Source: Spinellus fusiger
Taxonomy: Eukaryota > Mucoromycota > Mucoromycetes > Mucorales > Phycomycetaceae
Direction of reading: 5' to 3'
Length of the DNA: 64,000 bases
Assembly (NCBI GenBank): GCA_025094145.1
Contig: JALLLS010000005.1
Location: 620,001 to 684,000, forward strand
Made by a program: the position numbers and the translations under genes. This document shows, one piece after another, positions 62,677 to 64,000 of the stretch (position 1 is the first letter of the stretch; each line of letters begins with the position of its first letter). Below the pieces are notes generated by a model. That model saw only the letters and a list, made by a program, of their open reading frames with translations. It did no database searches and had not been told where the DNA came from.

Positions 62677-64000
62677 TTAGAACTTGAATATTTGGTCGGT
62701 TATTTTGCTCACTGTACGTGGAGCAGTAAAACCAAGTGTGGTAGTTGCCTAAAAGACATAAGCCAACATAAGTCACTGATAATCATACACAGTAGTCTCT
62801 TGCTCTTCTTTGCTTCTTCTTTTCTCCCATTGTTAAAGAACCCCAAAACAGAAGAACAGCGCCATTTACCTCGATCACTGACTTGACCTGAGCAGGAGGT
62901 CCACACACAAGGATCTTAACATCTCCAGCGGGTGCGGGTAGCCACATGGCTATTTTATCTTGGGTAATATAGCCTGTGGGTCCTGTCCATGATGCATCGG
63001 CCCGACTCAGTACATAATGAACATTGAATTTATCAGGATAAAGAACACTGAGACTATCTAACTCAGTGCGTAGTAGAATGTCCTGTTCTGTACAGTTTCC
63101 ATAGATCAATGTCACTTCTGTCTTATCCTTTGGATTCTCTAATATGGTTTTAATCGTCTTGATAATGTTTTTTTTAAAAAAGAAAAAGAAAAGGTAAGAA
63201 AGAGAAACAGGATTCTTATTTAAATAGAACTTACCTGGAAAATAGGAGTAATGCCAGAACCACCTACAATAGGCTAATAGTTAAGACATGTTTCGATCTC
63301 TTTTTCTTCCTCAACCCAACTGACCTGCTACTATACCAATAGCACGCACCATGTTGGGTGTGTATTGAAAAGATCCTTTGGGTCCCTTCATTGTGACAAT
63401 GTCTCCCACAGAGAGAGATGCTAAATATTGGGATACTGCACCATCTGGATATGTCTGCAATCATGAATAACTTAAGCCCATTCTACTACCACCTACCTTG
63501 ACTAGAATCTCAAAATAGCCTCTAGCATCTGCTGCACTCATTGGAGTATAACTTCTTTGGATCTCTTTGCCATTGATGACTGCTACCACCTGAATATGTT
63601 GGCCCACTGGTATACCCGAAATTCCCCATTTGTTTGGAAGTGCAAATCGATAACTAATTCATTCCATAACAATAATAGAAAGAAAGAAAGAAAGAAACAC
63701 CCATGCATTTAAACATACACATACATGAAGAGAAAGAGAACAAGAAAAAGACATCTTAGTCCATAGAATAGATTATTTACAGGTATGTATCTGGACTCAT
63801 TTTTGTCTTTTTGAAGAGAGAGAACTGTCGAATAGTGTTGTTTTCAAATGCATGGATGGGACCTGAGAAGAAGAAACAAGCCTCCATTGAGTGATTTCTA
63901 TGTCTATTTTACCTGTCTTTATTTCATCATAAAGAAAACGCCTATAGAAAACAAAAACAAAAACTGCTTACGAGTGATAAGGTAGTAATAGTAGGCAAGC
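62677..64000 (-). CDS. CBR1: NADH-cytochrome b5 reductase (5' end outside window)
   Basis: Membrane-anchored FAD enzyme passing electrons from NADH to cytochrome b5. Minus-strand exons: LAYYYYLITR (edge, end of the N-terminal anchor), RFLYDEIKT, GPIHAFENNTIRQFSLFKKT, ALPNKWGISGIPVGQHIQVV, and RSYTPMSAADARGYFEILVK (RxYTP flavin motif). They continue with YPDGAVSQYLASLSVGDIVT and PKGSFQYTPN, then IVGGSGITPIFQ (NADH site), EVTLIYGNCTEQDILLRTEL and VLCGPP-type ILVCGPPAQVKSVIE. The last exon reads ATTTLGFTAPRTVSKITDQI, ending FKF with the stop at 62677, as in the family. Only the extreme N terminus is missing. Confidence 0.92.

Overview
The window looks like a gene-dense but transposon-scarred stretch of an early-diverging fungal genome, most likely Mucoromycota (inference). 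The evidence is many short GT-AG introns, AT-rich intergenic DNA, and a Pkc1-type kinase with the fungal order HR1-HR1-C2-C1-C1-kinase. Other indicators are BiP ending in HDEL, Pex6, Gos1, Mpe1 and Nse1, plus transposon families typical of this group (Tc1/mariner, LINEs, Fanzor-carrying elements).

Layout. 1-5.8 kb: a 5'-truncated LINE with target-site duplication, a non-autonomous TIR element, and AT-rich DNA. 5.8-8.1 kb: amino-acid permease. 9.2-15.1 kb: a transposon graveyard of three decayed Tc1/mariner copies and three LINE fragments. 15.6-21.6 kb: a 16-exon ADCY10-type (soluble) adenylyl cyclase. 22.9-24.3 kb: another Tc1 copy with intact TIRs. 24.6-46.8 kb: a compact housekeeping block holding an EDEM-type mannosidase (-), an unknown low-complexity protein (-), PEX6 (-), GOS1 (+), a TBC RabGAP (+), BiP/KAR2 (+), mitochondrial uL23 (-) and PKC1 (+). 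46.9-49.0 kb: a TIR element carrying a decayed Fanzor-like ORF and a nested LINE. 49.4-59.5 kb: TANGO2-like protein, small zinc-ribbon protein, SLC25 carrier (-), four-TM protein, MPE1, NSE1 (-). 59.55-62.57 kb: a second Fanzor-bearing TIR region. 62.7-64 kb: NADH-cytochrome b5 reductase, running off the window.

Several genes belong to the secretory and ER system (BiP, EDEM, Gos1, TBC GAP, possibly TANGO2). PKC1 and the cyclase are signalling genes. These are dispersed eukaryotic genes, not an operon.

The most unusual content is the TIR element family (ends CACACC..AAGATTTTT, TA target in one copy). It has at least three and probably four copies. Two of them contain fragments of TnpB/Fanzor (OMEGA nuclease) proteins from different subgroups. 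The second notable item is the complete animal-like bicarbonate-cyclase architecture (C1-C2-P-loop ATPase-long helical tail) in a fungus-like genome. All identifications come from reading the sequence by eye; no database search was run.
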